Assembly (NCBI RefSeq): GCF_002979555.1 | Contig: NZ_PCOZ01000004.1 | Span: 310,001-374,000, forward strand | Origin: Pseudomonas sp. MYb60 | Lineage (GTDB): Bacteria; Pseudomonadota; Gammaproteobacteria; Pseudomonadales; Pseudomonadaceae | Direction of reading: 5' to 3' | Length of the DNA: 64,000 nt | Shown: positions 1 to 12,595 of the stretch, in pieces | How the letters are laid out: every line of letters begins with the position of its first letter | How positions within the stretch are numbered: position 1 is the stretch's first letter | The notes under the pieces: model-generated | Seen by the model: the letters and a program-made list of their open reading frames with translations, nothing else | Database searches by the model: none | What the model was told of the DNA's origin: nothing | Program-made: the position numbers and the translations under genes

Positions 1-15
1 AAAAAGGGTGTTCAT
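1..15 (-). CDS. 5' end of a divergent gene, possibly rlmM (partial)
   Basis: On the minus strand an ATG at position 15 is preceded, at normal distance, by the Shine-Dalgarno-like AGGAGAG, and reads M-N-T-L-F before the window ends. Pseudomonas RlmM (23S rRNA 2'-O-methyltransferase) proteins commonly begin MNTLF, as I recall, and can lie near acnA. The identity is therefore a guess from five residues and context. What the sequence itself supports is a start codon with a good ribosome binding site facing away from acnA. Confidence 0.4.
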
Positions 16-98
16 CAACTCTCCTGGTGACTCAACCGACCTTGCGCTATCGCAATGTCTGTCATGAAAACGCGCGCATGATAGCCGAGTTCGGAACC

Positions 99-127
99 TT
101 GGACTTAACCATAGAGTCCAGTTATTA
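99..127 (+). promoter_or_regulatory. candidate sigma-70 promoter for acnA
   Basis: TTGGAC (99-104), a 17-nt spacer and TTATTA (122-127) lie about 85 nt before the acnA start. The -35 and spacing fit sigma-70; the -10 is only fair. A short inverted repeat, GGACT/AGTCC, overlaps the spacer and could be an operator. Weak call by eye. Confidence 0.3.
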
Positions 128-211
128 GCCTGCTAATGAAAACAGCGCTAGCTTTAAAGCTCTGTTCGCCCCGTCAGGTCCGTAGCCGTGCGGACCATAA
201 GGAGTCGTGTC

Positions 212-2953
<2,742 letters not shown>

Positions 2954-2970
2954 CAAACGCAGGAGATCAA

Positions 2971-3000
2971 ATGTAGGAGGGGCTTGCCCCTCCCACATTT
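2971..3000. repeat. single REP palindrome between convergent genes
   Basis: A near-perfect palindrome, TGTAGGAGGGG / CTTG-type core / CCCCTCCCACA, with a flanking ATG...CAT extension. It sits 18 nt after acnA and 23 nt before the lpxO stop. Same family as the palindromes at 8488, 11992, 19105 and 21586. The long GC stem followed by ATTT could act as a bidirectional transcription terminator. Confidence 0.85.
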
Positions 3001-3022
3001 TGGCTGTATTCACAGATTCAAA

Positions 3023-3958
3023 TCAGAACAACCAGCGCCACAGCAACACCAGTACGACTACAGCCAGCACCGGCCGCGCAATGCGGTAAGCCTTGGGATG
3101 CTTGCGCTTCCACTGCTTCACTACCCCACTGAACTTGTCGCTGAAGGTCTTGCTCCAGGCGTACGCCTGGTTGATCCCGCCAACCCGTTCGTCATCCAGA
3201 TTCTGCGGTGCAGTGGCGCGGCCCAGTTGCTTGCTGACCCAGCGATTGACGCGGGTCATCACCGGGTTGCTGAGCGGTCGCTCGATGTCGCAGAACAGGA
3301 TCACACGGGTCTGCTCGGTTTCGTTCTTCACCCAGTGCACGTAGGTTTCGTCGAACATCACGTCGTCACCATCACGCCAGGCGTATTCCTGGCCGTCGAC
3401 GAAGATGCGGCAGGCGTCGGAGTTTGGCGTGGACAAGCCCAGGTGATACCGCAGGGAACCGGCAAACGGATCACGGTGCGGGTTGAGATGGCTGCCGCCC
3501 GGCAACAGCGCGAACATCGCGCCTTTCACGTTGGGAATGCTGCTGACCAGCGCCACGGTTTTCGGGCACAGGGCCTCGGCCGACGGCAGCGGTTTGTCGT
3601 ACCACTTGAGGTAGAAACGCTTCCAACCCTTCTTGAAGAACGAGCCGAAGCCGGCGTCATTGTTCTTTTCGGCGGCGCGGATGTAGCCCTCGTCGAACAG
3701 GTGCATGGCCTCTTCGCGGATCGCTTCCCAATTGTCCTTGAGCACATCCAGTTCCGGAAACTTGCTGCGGTCCAGGTACGGCTTGGACGGCACCGCCGAA
3801 AACAGGTACATCAGGGCGTTATAAGGAGCGAACAGCGCCGAATGGTTGACGAACTGGCGCAACACCGGCAAACGGGCCTTGCCCCGCAGGTGCACGTACA
3901 GCGTGCTGCCGATAAACACCAGCAACACCGACAGTTTGGCGGCCAAAGAAAAGGTCAT
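3023..3958 (-). CDS. lpxO: lipid A 2-hydroxylase, LpxO family (aspartyl/asparaginyl beta-hydroxylase fold)
   Basis: An Fe(II)/2-oxoglutarate dioxygenase that hydroxylates a secondary acyl chain of lipid A at the inner membrane. The 311-residue protein has an N-terminal membrane segment (about residues 5-22), a cytoplasmic domain and a second hydrophobic segment at the extreme C-terminus. The metal-binding facial triad is visible as H161-R-D163 in the NPHRDPF stretch and H208 in YVHWVKN, with R217 in EQTRV as the likely 2-oxoglutarate contact. Pseudomonads often carry two LpxO paralogues; which one this is cannot be decided here. It lies downstream of cysK on the same strand, separated by a terminator-like hairpin. 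Confidence 0.85.
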   Translation of the reverse strand: MTFSLAAKLSVLLVFIGSTLYVHLRGKARLPVLRQFVNHSALFAPYNALMYLFSAVPSKPYLDRSKFPELDVLKDNWEAIREEAMHLFDEGYIRAAEKNNDAGFGSFFKKGWKRFYLKWYDKPLPSAEALCPKTVALVSSIPNVKGAMFALLPGGSHLNPHRDPFAGSLRYHLGLSTPNSDACRIFVDGQEYAWRDGDDVMFDETYVHWVKNETEQTRVILFCDIERPLSNPVMTRVNRWVSKQLGRATAPQNLDDERVGGINQAYAWSKTFSDKFSGVVKQWKRKHPKAYRIARPVLAVVVLVLLWRWLF

Positions 3959-3994
3959 GCAGCAACTCCTGAAAAAATGCGCCGGGCATCATAA

Positions 3995-4028
3995 ACACTT
4001 GGGCCAGTATGCAGAAGGCCCAAGGTGT
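3995..4028 (-). terminator. intrinsic terminator-like hairpin after cysK
   Basis: ACACTTGGGCC and GGCCCAAGGTGT form a stem of about eleven base pairs around an eleven-nt loop. Read on the minus strand the stem is followed by TTTATGAT, a short U-rich tail. It lies 16 nt beyond the cysK stop and before the lpxO start, so it probably separates the two units. Confidence 0.5.
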
Positions 4029-4043
4029 CGGTGCTGACACACA

Positions 4044-5018
<975 letters not shown>

Positions 5019-5145
5019 GACGGGTCCTATGTGGGCGGTATCCGGGAAGGCAACAAGGGTATGCCTCGTGCGGCCAAGCGTCCAGTCACTGGAACGTTGA
5101 GCGCGTATCAGAGGTCAATCCCCTACTTGTACGGAGAATGCCTAC

Positions 5146-6222
5146 ATGAAACGTCGCTACAGCTGGCCGCTATGGACCGTCGCCGGACTGCTCGTGGTGC
5201 TGGTCGCACTGGCCATCGCCCTGCCCTATCTGGTACGCAACTATTTGAATGACAAACTCGCCGACATGGGTGACTACCGTGGCCACGTCACCGATGTTGA
5301 CCTGGCGCTATGGCGCGGCGCCTACAGGATCAATGGCCTGGAGATCATCAAGGTCGACGGCAAGGTGCCGGTCCCGTTCGTCAAGGCGCCGTTGATCGAC
5401 CTGGCCGTGAGCTGGCACTCGCTGTGGTACGACCATGCGGTGGTGGCCAAGGTGCGTTTTATCAACCCCGAGGTGAACTTCGTCGACGGCGGCGCCAACC
5501 AGCAAGCGTCCCAGACCGGTAAAGGCACCGACTGGCGCGAACAGTTGAGCAAACTGGCGCCCATCACCCTGGATGAGGTGCGCATCGAAGACGGCAAGAT
5601 CGCCTTCCATAATTTCAGTTCCAAGCCGCCGGTAAACATCAACGCCACCGACGTCAACGCCAGCTTTTATAACCTCACCAACGTGGTCGACGTCAAAGGC
5701 AAGCGCGACGCGCGTTTTGACGGCAAGGCCCTGCTGCAAGGCCAGGCGCCGCTGGAAGCCAGCGCCACCTTTGACCCGCTGAGCAATTTCGAGAACTTCG
5801 AGTTCCGCTTCCGCGCCAAGGACCTGCAACTCAAGCGCATGAACAACTTCGCCTCGGCCTACGGCAAATTCGACTTCAAGGCTGGCACCGGCGACGTGGT
5901 GATCGAAGCCCAGGCCGAAAAAGGCCAGCTCACCGGTTATATCAAGCCACTGCTGCGGGATGTGGAAGTGTTCGACTGGCGTCAGGACGTGGAGAACAAG
6001 GACAAGAACATCTTCCGCTCGATCTGGGAGGCGGTGGTCGGCGCCAGCGAGACCGTGCTTAAAAACCAGCAGAAAAACCAGTTCGCCACCCGTGTCGAAC
6101 TCAGCGGCAGCGTGCACCAGCAAAATGTCAGCGCGTTTTCCGCGTTCCTGTCGATTTTGCGCAACGGGTTTATCCAGGCCTTCAACGCCCGCTACGAACA
6201 GCCCAAGCCCAGCGCCGACTAA
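5146..6222 (+). CDS. DUF748 domain protein, AsmA-like envelope protein
   Basis: A 358-residue protein with one N-terminal hydrophobic segment (about residues 8-30, flanked by KRR) that should anchor it in the inner membrane, leaving the rest in the periplasm. The body alternates short beta-like stretches (VTDVDLALWRGAYRINGLEI, VRIEDGKIAFHNF) as in DUF748/AsmA-like proteins, a group linked to envelope lipid transport or outer-membrane maintenance. No catalytic residues are recognisable. Neighbours give no firm clue: cysK diverges and the MoxR gene follows a REPIN. The specific function is unknown. Confidence 0.8.
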   Translation: MKRRYSWPLWTVAGLLVVLVALAIALPYLVRNYLNDKLADMGDYRGHVTDVDLALWRGAYRINGLEIIKVDGKVPVPFVKAPLIDLAVSWHSLWYDHAVVAKVRFINPEVNFVDGGANQQASQTGKGTDWREQLSKLAPITLDEVRIEDGKIAFHNFSSKPPVNINATDVNASFYNLTNVVDVKGKRDARFDGKALLQGQAPLEASATFDPLSNFENFEFRFRAKDLQLKRMNNFASAYGKFDFKAGTGDVVIEAQAEKGQLTGYIKPLLRDVEVFDWRQDVENKDKNIFRSIWEAVVGASETVLKNQQKNQFATRVELSGSVHQQNVSAFSAFLSILRNGFIQAFNARYEQPKPSAD

Positions 6223-6230
6223 CCCCTCCC

Positions 6231-6330
6231 TTGTAGGAGCGAGCTTGCTCGCGAAAAACCCGAGAACACCGCGGGGCATCAGTGCCCCGCGTCATCGTTG
6301 ACGCCCTTCGCGACCAAGCTCGCTCCTACA
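6231..6330. repeat. REPIN (two inverted REP sequences)
   Basis: The left half is TGTAGGAGCGAGCTTGCTCG and the right half is its inverse, CGACCAAGCTCGCTCCTACA. The pair encloses about 60 nt that contain a second hairpin, GCGGGGCA/TGCCCCGC. The arrangement is a REP doublet that could move as a unit with a trans-encoded RAYT transposase; none is present in this window. A diverged relative lies at 54481-54580 and shares the internal ATCGTTGACG stretch. Confidence 0.85.
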
Positions 6331-6433
6331 GAGTTCGTGACTGGCCATTCAGATACTGAATAAGCCGCCTGCGTTCACAGTCGCCGGGGCTGCGCGGTAT
6401 AGTCCGGGCATTGATGAATTCGAGGAAACACCG

Positions 6434-7279
6434 ATGAAGTTCGAAGGCACCCAGGCCTATGTGGCCACCGACGACCTGAAACTGGCCGTCAACGCCGCCA
6501 TCACCCTGGAGCGGCCACTGCTGGTCAAGGGCGAACCGGGCACCGGCAAGACCATGCTCGCCGAACAATTGGCCGAGTCCTTCGGCGCCAAGCTGATCAC
6601 GTGGCACATCAAATCCACCACCAAGGCCCATCAAGGGCTGTACGAGTACGACGCGGTCAGCCGCCTGCGCGACTCGCAGCTGGGCGTGGACAAGGTGCAC
6701 GACGTGCGCAATTACCTGAAGAAGGGCAAGCTGTGGGAAGCCTTCGAGTCCGAAGAGCGGGTGATCCTGCTGATCGATGAAATCGACAAGGCCGACATCG
6801 AGTTCCCCAACGACCTGCTGCAAGAACTCGACAAGATGGAGTTCTACGTCTACGAAATCGACGAGACCATCAAGGCGAAGAAACGCCCGATCATCATCAT
6901 TACCTCCAACAACGAAAAAGAGCTGCCGGATGCGTTCCTGCGCCGCTGCTTCTTCCACTACATCGCCTTCCCCGACCGCACCACCCTGCAGAAAATCGTC
7001 GATGTGCACTACCCCGACATCAAGAAGGATTTGGTCAGCGAAGCGCTGGACGTGTTCTTCGACGTGCGCAAGGTACCCGGCCTGAAGAAAAAACCCTCCA
7101 CCTCCGAACTGGTGGACTGGCTCAAGCTGCTGATGGCCGACAACATCGGCGAAGCGGTGCTGCGCGAGCGCGACCCCACCAAGGCCATCCCGCCGCTGGC
7201 CGGTGCGCTGGTGAAGAACGAGCAAGACGTGCAGTTGCTGGAGCGTCTGGCGTTCATGAGCCGTCGCGGTAACCGCTGA
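6434..7279 (+). CDS. MoxR-family AAA+ ATPase
   Basis: A 281-residue AAA+ ATPase. Walker A is GEPGTGKT (residues 33-40), Walker B LLIDEID (112-118), sensor 1 lies in IIITSNNEKELPDAFLRRC, and the arginine-finger RRC follows. The short form, with no extra domains, is typical of MoxR proteins that act as chaperones helping VWA-domain partners bind metal or mature a target enzyme. Its TGA stop overlaps the ATG of the VWA gene by one base (TGATG), so the two are almost surely translated together. A good start lies behind GAGGAAACACCG. The client protein is not identifiable from the neighbours. Confidence 0.9.
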   Translation: MKFEGTQAYVATDDLKLAVNAAITLERPLLVKGEPGTGKTMLAEQLAESFGAKLITWHIKSTTKAHQGLYEYDAVSRLRDSQLGVDKVHDVRNYLKKGKLWEAFESEERVILLIDEIDKADIEFPNDLLQELDKMEFYVYEIDETIKAKKRPIIIITSNNEKELPDAFLRRCFFHYIAFPDRTTLQKIVDVHYPDIKKDLVSEALDVFFDVRKVPGLKKKPSTSELVDWLKLLMADNIGEAVLRERDPTKAIPPLAGALVKNEQDVQLLERLAFMSRRGNR

Positions 7280-8457
7280 TGCTGCTCAACCTGTTCAACG
7301 AGATGCGCGCGGCCAAGGTGCCGGTGTCGGTGCGCGAGCTGCTGGACCTGATCAATGCGCTGAAAATGCGCGTTACCTTCGCCGACATGGACGAGTTCTA
7401 CTACTTGGCCAGGGCGATCCTGGTCAAGGACGAGCGGCATTTCGACAAGTTCGACCGGGCGTTCGGTGCCTACTTCAACGGCCTGGAAAAACTCGACGAT
7501 CACTTGCAGGCACTGATCCCCGAAGACTGGCTGCGCAAGGAATTCGAACGCTCGCTGAGCGACGAAGAGCGCGCGCAGATCCAGTCCCTCGGCGGCCTCG
7601 ACAAACTCATCGAGGAATTCAAGAAACGCCTGGAAGAACAGAAAGAACGCCATGCCGGCGGCAATAAATGGATCGGCACCGGCGGCACCAGCCCGTTCGG
7701 CTCCGGTGGCTACAACCCGGAAGGCATTCGCGTCGGCGATGCCGGCAAACGCCAGGGCAAGGCCGTGAAGGTCTGGGACCAACGCGAGTACAAGAACCTC
7801 GACGACCAGGTGGAACTGGGCACGCGCAACATCAAGGTCGCCCTGCGCCGCCTGCGCAAATTCGCGCGCCAGGGTGCGGCGGAAGAGCTGGATATCGACG
7901 GCACCATCGACCACACCGCCCGCGATGCCGGCTTGCTCAACATCCAGATGCGTCCGGAGCGACGCAATACCATCAAGCTGCTGTTGCTGTTCGACATCGG
8001 TGGCTCGATGGATGCCCACGTGAAGATCTGCGAAGAACTGTTCTCGGCGTGCAAGACCGAGTTCAAGCACCTGGAATATTTTTACTTCCATAACTTCGTC
8101 TACGAGTCGGTGTGGAAGAACAACGCGCGCCGCACCTCGGAGCGCACCTCCACACAGGACCTGCTGCACAAGTACGGCGCGGACTACAAAGTGATCTTCA
8201 TCGGCGATGCGTCGATGGCCCCGTATGAAATCACCCAGGCCGGCGGCAGCGTCGAGCATTGGAACGAAGAGCCTGGGTATGTGTGGATGCAGCGCTTCAT
8301 GGCCAAGTACAAGAAGCTGATCTGGATCAACCCGTATCCGAAGGACACCTGGGGCTATACCGCTTCGACGGGAATCGTGCGGGAATTGGTCGAGGATCAG
8401 ATGTATCCGCTGACCCTGCGGGGCCTGGAAGAAGGCATGCGCTTTCTCTCCAAATAA
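7279..8457 (+). CDS. VWA domain protein (CoxE-like), partner of the MoxR ATPase
   Basis: A 392-residue cytoplasmic protein with no signal peptide or membrane segment. The N-terminal ~125 residues are charged and helical; a glycine-rich linker (about 127-150) follows. The C-terminal von Willebrand A domain starts near residue 230, with the MIDAS metal site DIGGS (239-243). CoxE-like VWA proteins work with MoxR ATPases in protein maturation, for example of metalloenzymes, and the one-base overlap with the upstream MoxR gene fits that. A REP palindrome follows the stop. The target is unknown. Confidence 0.88.
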   Translation: MLLNLFNEMRAAKVPVSVRELLDLINALKMRVTFADMDEFYYLARAILVKDERHFDKFDRAFGAYFNGLEKLDDHLQALIPEDWLRKEFERSLSDEERAQIQSLGGLDKLIEEFKKRLEEQKERHAGGNKWIGTGGTSPFGSGGYNPEGIRVGDAGKRQGKAVKVWDQREYKNLDDQVELGTRNIKVALRRLRKFARQGAAEELDIDGTIDHTARDAGLLNIQMRPERRNTIKLLLLFDIGGSMDAHVKICEELFSACKTEFKHLEYFYFHNFVYESVWKNNARRTSERTSTQDLLHKYGADYKVIFIGDASMAPYEITQAGGSVEHWNEEPGYVWMQRFMAKYKKLIWINPYPKDTWGYTASTGIVRELVEDQMYPLTLRGLEEGMRFLSK

Positions 8458-8487
8458 ACGCCGCCCCCAATACTGTAGGAAATCCAA

Positions 8488-8515
8488 TGTGGGAGGGGGC
8501 TTGCCCCCTCCCACA
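8488..8515. repeat. single REP palindrome between convergent genes
   Basis: A perfect 12-bp stem, TGTGGGAGGGGG / CCCCCTCCCACA, around a CTTG core. It lies between the VWA gene stop and the pxpC stop, and is probably a shared terminator. Confidence 0.85.
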
Positions 8516-8530
8516 CTCTAAATTGCGGTG

Positions 8531-9439
8531 TCATGTAAATCGGCGCAAATACTCGATGTGCTGCCGGTGCGCCGTCTCCTGCACCACCGGCGCCAACCGC
8601 ACCTTCTCCCCCGGCAAGCACTGCGCCAACCGCGCCAGCGACAACGGCGTCAATGCGCCCAATCGCGGATAGCCGCCAATGGTCTGCCGGTCATTGAGCA
8701 GCACAATCGGCTGCCCATCCGGCGGTACCTGGATCGCGCCCAACGGGATCCCTTCGGAGATCAACGACGGCCCCTGATACTGCAACGGCGTGCCCAACAG
8801 GCGCACGCCCATGCGGTCGGCGCGGCTGTCCAGGGCCCAGTCGGTGTTGAACGCATCGAACAGGCTTTGCCCGCTGAACTGGCCGATCTGTGCACCGACG
8901 ATCACGTCGAGCGCGGCCTTGGCAGGCAGGCCTGGATCGTTCAGCACTTTCATCGCGCCGCCCACACCGGAATACGCCAGGCGCCCGCCTTCGGCCAACG
9001 CCTTGCCGAAACCGTCCACTCCACCCAACGCTTCCCGCACAACCGTGGCGCAACTGCCGAGCACAGCCGGCGCGTCAAACCCACCCGGCGCCGCCAGGTA
9101 AGCCCGCGCACCGTTGAACGGCTGGGTGAAGCGCAAACGCTGGCCCTTTTGCAGGATAAAACTGCGCCCGGGGCTGATGGCACGTTCGTCGATGTAGGCG
9201 CCCAGGTCGGCGCCGGCCAGGGCCAGCAGGCAATAATCCTCGGCCTGAACAGTGAAACCGCCCAAGGTGATTTCTACCACCGGCGCATCCAGCGCGTTGT
9301 CCAGCAGCCAATTGGCCCAGGACATCGACACCCAATCCAGTGCTCCGCCCTGAGTCACGCCAAAATGCCTGACACCAAAACGGCCAGCGTCCTGCAACAG
9401 GCACAGCGGTGTGCTGGCCTCGATCATCAAGCGGCTCAT
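8531..9439 (-). CDS. pxpC: 5-oxoprolinase subunit C, KipA/biotin-dependent carboxyltransferase family
   Basis: One of three subunits of the bacterial ATP-dependent 5-oxoprolinase, which hydrolyses 5-oxoproline (pyroglutamate) to glutamate. The 302-residue sequence has the family hallmarks: DAGRFGVRHFGVTQGGALD near the N-terminus, GGFTVQ, and DRMGVRLLG in the C-terminal half. Its ATG overlaps the pxpB TGA by four bases (ATGA). Order and overlaps match the standard pxpA-pxpB-pxpC operon. Older annotations call such proteins allophanate hydrolase or KipA. Confidence 0.93.
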   Translation of the reverse strand: MSRLMIEASTPLCLLQDAGRFGVRHFGVTQGGALDWVSMSWANWLLDNALDAPVVEITLGGFTVQAEDYCLLALAGADLGAYIDERAISPGRSFILQKGQRLRFTQPFNGARAYLAAPGGFDAPAVLGSCATVVREALGGVDGFGKALAEGGRLAYSGVGGAMKVLNDPGLPAKAALDVIVGAQIGQFSGQSLFDAFNTDWALDSRADRMGVRLLGTPLQYQGPSLISEGIPLGAIQVPPDGQPIVLLNDRQTIGGYPRLGALTPLSLARLAQCLPGEKVRLAPVVQETAHRQHIEYLRRFT

Positions 9440-10140
9440 GCCTGCGCCTCCAACGGTGTGTCATCGCCACCCAGCTGGATGAATTCAGCGTGATCGACGG
9501 CTTCGAAGCGCACCGTGTCACCGGGTTGCATCAGGCTGTAGCCGTCGCGCTCGCGGTCGAAGAGCTTGGCCGGGGTGCGGCCGATCAGGTTCCAGCCGCC
9601 GGGCGACACCACCGGATACGCCGCGGTTTGCCGCTCGGCAATGCCGACGCTGCCAGCCGCCACGCGTTTGCGCGGGGTATTGAGGCGTGGCGTGGCGAGG
9701 ATTTCGTCCACCAACCCCATAAAGGCGAAACCGGGAGCGAAGCCGAGGGCGAACACTTGGTATTCGTGAGCACTGTGCCGGCGAATCACGTCATCGACGC
9801 TGAGGCCGCTGCGCTGGCTGAGCAGGCCCAACTCCGGTCCGACGCTCAGGTCGTACCACACCGGCAGCACGTGGCACTGACCGCTGCCCTTGGCTTGCGG
9901 TTGCAGGTCAGTCAGGGCCTGGTCGATCAACGCGCGCGCCTGGGCCGGGCTCAATGCGGTGAGGTCGTAATGCACCATCAGGGTGGTGTAGGACGGCACC
10001 AGGTCGACCAATGCCGCGCCAAAACCTTCGCGCAGGCGAAACGCGGCGGCGAGCATCCAGGGCATGTTGGCTTCGGCGATCACGTCGAACAGACGCACCA
10101 TCAAGGCGTCGATGGCGACTACTTCAATACGCGGATTCAT
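9436..10140 (-). CDS. pxpB: 5-oxoprolinase subunit B, KipI family
   Basis: The second subunit of 5-oxoprolinase, 234 residues. KipI-family motifs are visible: [34 protein letters not shown], and [18 protein letters not shown] followed by [12 protein letters not shown]. The start chosen is the ATG at 10140 (MNPRIEV). It overlaps the pxpA stop by four bases, which makes the longer upstream frame unnecessary. In Bacillus KipI inhibits a sensor kinase; in Proteobacteria the linked trio acts as an enzyme. Confidence 0.93.
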   Translation of the reverse strand: MNPRIEVVAIDALMVRLFDVIAEANMPWMLAAAFRLREGFGAALVDLVPSYTTLMVHYDLTALSPAQARALIDQALTDLQPQAKGSGQCHVLPVWYDLSVGPELGLLSQRSGLSVDDVIRRHSAHEYQVFALGFAPGFAFMGLVDEILATPRLNTPRKRVAAGSVGIAERQTAAYPVVSPGGWNLIGRTPAKLFDRERDGYSLMQPGDTVRFEAVDHAEFIQLGGDDTPLEAQA

Positions 10141-10877
10141 GCGGGCTTCAATGCCTCGCGGATGCGCTGCACGGCGGCGATCGAACTGGCGTTGTCGCCA
10201 TGCACGCACAGGGTGTTGGCCTGCAGCACCAGCGGGCTGCCATCGCTGGCGACCAGGGCTGCGCCTTGGGAGATCGTCAGCGCCTGCTGCACGATGGTGT
10301 CGGCGTCATGGTGCACGGCCCCGGGCAACTGGCGTGAAACCAGATGCCCCTGGCTGTCGTAGGCGCGGTCGGCGAAGGCTTCGAACCACAGGGTCACGCC
10401 GTATTCTTCGCCCAGCGCCTGGGCCGCGCTGTTGTCGCGAGTGGCCAGCAGCATCAACGGCAGGTCGCCGTAGGCCGCCATCGCCTGCATGACGGCGCGC
10501 AGTTGGGTGGGGTTGGCCATCATGTCGTTGTACATCGCGCCATGGGGCTTCACGTAGCTGACGCGGGTACCTTGCGCCCGGCAGATTCCGTCGAGCGCGC
10601 CCACCTGGTAGTGCAACAGGTCCTGGATTTCCTGGGGGCTGTAGGCCATGGAGCGACGGCCGAAACCTTGCAGGTCCTGGTACGCCGGGTGCGCACCGAT
10701 TTGCACGCCGTGCTTGAGCGCCAGGCCGACGGTCTTGCGCATGATGCTCGGGTCGCCGGCATGGAAGCCGCAGGCCACGTTGGCGCAATCAATGAACGGC
10801 ATGACCTCGGCGTCCAGACCCAGGGTCCAGTTGCCAAAGCTTTCGCCGATGTCGCAATTCAGTAGAAGGCGGCTCAC
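10137..10877 (-). CDS. pxpA: 5-oxoprolinase subunit A, LamB/YcsF family
   Basis: The first gene of the pxpABC operon, 246 residues, LamB/YcsF TIM-barrel-like family. Motifs include [11 protein letters not shown] at the N-terminus, [19 protein letters not shown], and [12 protein letters not shown]. The start chosen is a GTG at 10877, because the conserved LLLNCDIGE begins two residues later and CAGGAGCG precedes it. An upstream in-frame ATG at 11012 would add 45 atypical residues. The divergent LysR gene at 11053 is the obvious candidate regulator. Confidence 0.92.
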   Translation of the reverse strand: MSRLLLNCDIGESFGNWTLGLDAEVMPFIDCANVACGFHAGDPSIMRKTVGLALKHGVQIGAHPAYQDLQGFGRRSMAYSPQEIQDLLHYQVGALDGICRAQGTRVSYVKPHGAMYNDMMANPTQLRAVMQAMAAYGDLPLMLLATRDNSAAQALGEEYGVTLWFEAFADRAYDSQGHLVSRQLPGAVHHDADTIVQQALTISQGAALVASDGSPLVLQANTLCVHGDNASSIAAVQRIREALKPA

Positions 10878-11052
10878 GTAGGTCGCTCCTGTAGGTATTG
10901 TTATTTTGTAGTGTGGGATTTTTAGCGCAGAACTCGCAACTTGTCCTGACACCCCAACGGCGCTTATCGTGGAATGCCTCGATTTTTGGCGCTGGCCCGG
11001 TGCGGCGTCCAACTAATAAAAACCGATCCATGCATAAGAAAAAGTTGATCCC

Positions 11053-11991
11053 ATGAATTTGAAGTTCCTCGAAACCTTCGTCTGGGTGGCCAGGCTCAAG
11101 AGCTTTCGCCTGACCGCCGAGAAGTTGTTCACCACCCAGGCGTCAATCTCCAGCCGCATCGCCGTGCTGGAAAGCGAGCTGGGCGTGAAGCTGTTTCTGC
11201 GCGACTCTCGCGGCGTGAGCCTGACCCCGGAAGGCGTGAAGGTACTCGATTACGCCGAGCAGATGATGCTGACCATGCAGGGCTTGAAGCAGTCCCTGGA
11301 AACCACCAGCAGCAAGGTCGGACGCATCCGCATCGGTGCGATGGACACGGTGATCCACACCTGGCTGAGCCCGCTGGTGGCCGAATTGATGGACCATTTT
11401 CCGCTGGTAGAAATCGAACTGGTCGCCGATACCGCGCTTAACCTCAGCGATCAGCTGCAAAAAGGGTTTCTCGACCTGATCCTGCAAACCGACCTGCTGC
11501 GCCTCGAAACCGTGCGCAGCCTGGAACTGTGCAGCCACCCCATGGCCTGGATCGTCGCCAGCCAGTCGATCTACCACCGCGACTACGCGTCCCTCGCCGA
11601 ACTGGCGCAGGAACGCATCATCACGTATTCGAAAAACTCCCACCCGCACCAGGACGTGCTCAGCCTGATGCAAACCAACGGCGTGGCCGCGCCCCGGATG
11701 AACTGCGTGAACTCGGTGTCGGCGATTACCCGCTTGCTGCGCGATGGCTTCGGCATCGGCGCGCTGCCGCCGGTGCTGGTGATGGAGGAACTGGCGCGCG
11801 GGGAACTGGTGATGTTGCCCATGGAACAACGCCTGCCGAACTTGCAGGTGGTGGTGTCGTGGCGCGTGGGGGTGGAGTTGGTGGAGGAGATGGTGGGGTT
11901 GTGCCAGAAGGTGGTGGCACGGTATGCCGAAGAAGTCGGTGAGGACCGGATGACCCTCAGCACACAAACTCCATTGAAGAAACTGGATTGA
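11053..11991 (+). CDS. LysR-family regulator, probably of the pxp operon
   Basis: A 312-residue LysR-type regulator. The N-terminal helix-turn-helix covers about residues 2-60 (LKFLETFVWVARLKSFRLTA then TTQASISSRIAVLESELG), and a periplasmic-binding-protein-like effector domain follows. It diverges from pxpA across 175 nt, the usual layout for a LysR regulator and its target. I could not see an unambiguous T-N11-A dyad in that gap. The likely effector is 5-oxoproline or a related metabolite; this is inference from position only. Confidence 0.88.
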   Translation: MNLKFLETFVWVARLKSFRLTAEKLFTTQASISSRIAVLESELGVKLFLRDSRGVSLTPEGVKVLDYAEQMMLTMQGLKQSLETTSSKVGRIRIGAMDTVIHTWLSPLVAELMDHFPLVEIELVADTALNLSDQLQKGFLDLILQTDLLRLETVRSLELCSHPMAWIVASQSIYHRDYASLAELAQERIITYSKNSHPHQDVLSLMQTNGVAAPRMNCVNSVSAITRLLRDGFGIGALPPVLVMEELARGELVMLPMEQRLPNLQVVVSWRVGVELVEEMVGLCQKVVARYAEEVGEDRMTLSTQTPLKKLD

Positions 11992-12025
11992 AAATGTGGG
12001 AGGGGGCTTGCCCCCTCCCACATTT
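11992..12025. repeat. single REP palindrome between convergent genes
   Basis: A perfect 15-bp stem, AAATGTGGGAGGGGG / CCCCCTCCCACATTT, with a CTTG core. It begins at the LysR stop codon region and ends 17 nt before the DUF2937 stop. Terminator-like in both directions. Confidence 0.88.
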
Positions 12026-12041
12026 CAACTCGTGGTGACCT

Positions 12042-12584
12042 TCAAAGGCCTTTCAGGTCACGCTCTTCGATCGGCCGGCTCTGGCGCAGACGCTTGCCGC
12101 CCAGCACCACCCAGTCGATCAGCCGGAACAGGCATTCCAGACCGAACGACAACAGCATCGCCCCGCCCAGCCCCCAGCCCATGGCCTCTGGCGTCAGCAG
12201 GATCTGGTAGCTGTAGCCGTTCCAGGTTTCCTGGCGAATGTCCGGGTCAGCCGCCACCGCCACTTGCAGCGCGCGGATGTACCACGGGCCTTGCATGGCC
12301 TGGAATTGCTTGTCCAGTTCAACCTGGCGATCCAGCAGTGCGCCCAGGCTGCTGGCATCGCTCTGGAACACCGGGTCGTCGCTGGCGCGGTAATGGGCCA
12401 CCAGCGCCTGCATATCGCCCTTGAAGAATTGCTGCGCGGTGGACTCAAAGCCACGCAGACCGGTCTGCGCCTCGATCAGGTGGGCTTCGACGCGCTTGGC
12501 GTAGTCGCTGATAAACCCCGGCACTTGCACGCCAACCAACAAACCAATGGCAAACAACACCAACCGCAGATAACTGAGCAACAT
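12042..12584 (-). CDS. DUF2937-family membrane protein
   Basis: A 180-residue protein with a hydrophobic N-terminal segment (LRLVLFAIGLLVGVQVPGF, about 6-24) and another near residues 135-155 (GWGLGGAMLLSFGLECLF), with a helical region between them that is probably periplasmic. It resembles DUF2937 proteins, whose function is unknown. The ATG at 12584 (MLLSYLRL) is chosen because it begins the membrane segment. It is 11 nt downstream of the amidotransferase stop, so the two may be co-transcribed. Confidence 0.7.
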   Translation of the reverse strand: MLLSYLRLVLFAIGLLVGVQVPGFISDYAKRVEAHLIEAQTGLRGFESTAQQFFKGDMQALVAHYRASDDPVFQSDASSLGALLDRQVELDKQFQAMQGPWYIRALQVAVAADPDIRQETWNGYSYQILLTPEAMGWGLGGAMLLSFGLECLFRLIDWVVLGGKRLRQSRPIEERDLKGL

Positions 12585-12595
12585 CGTCGATATCC

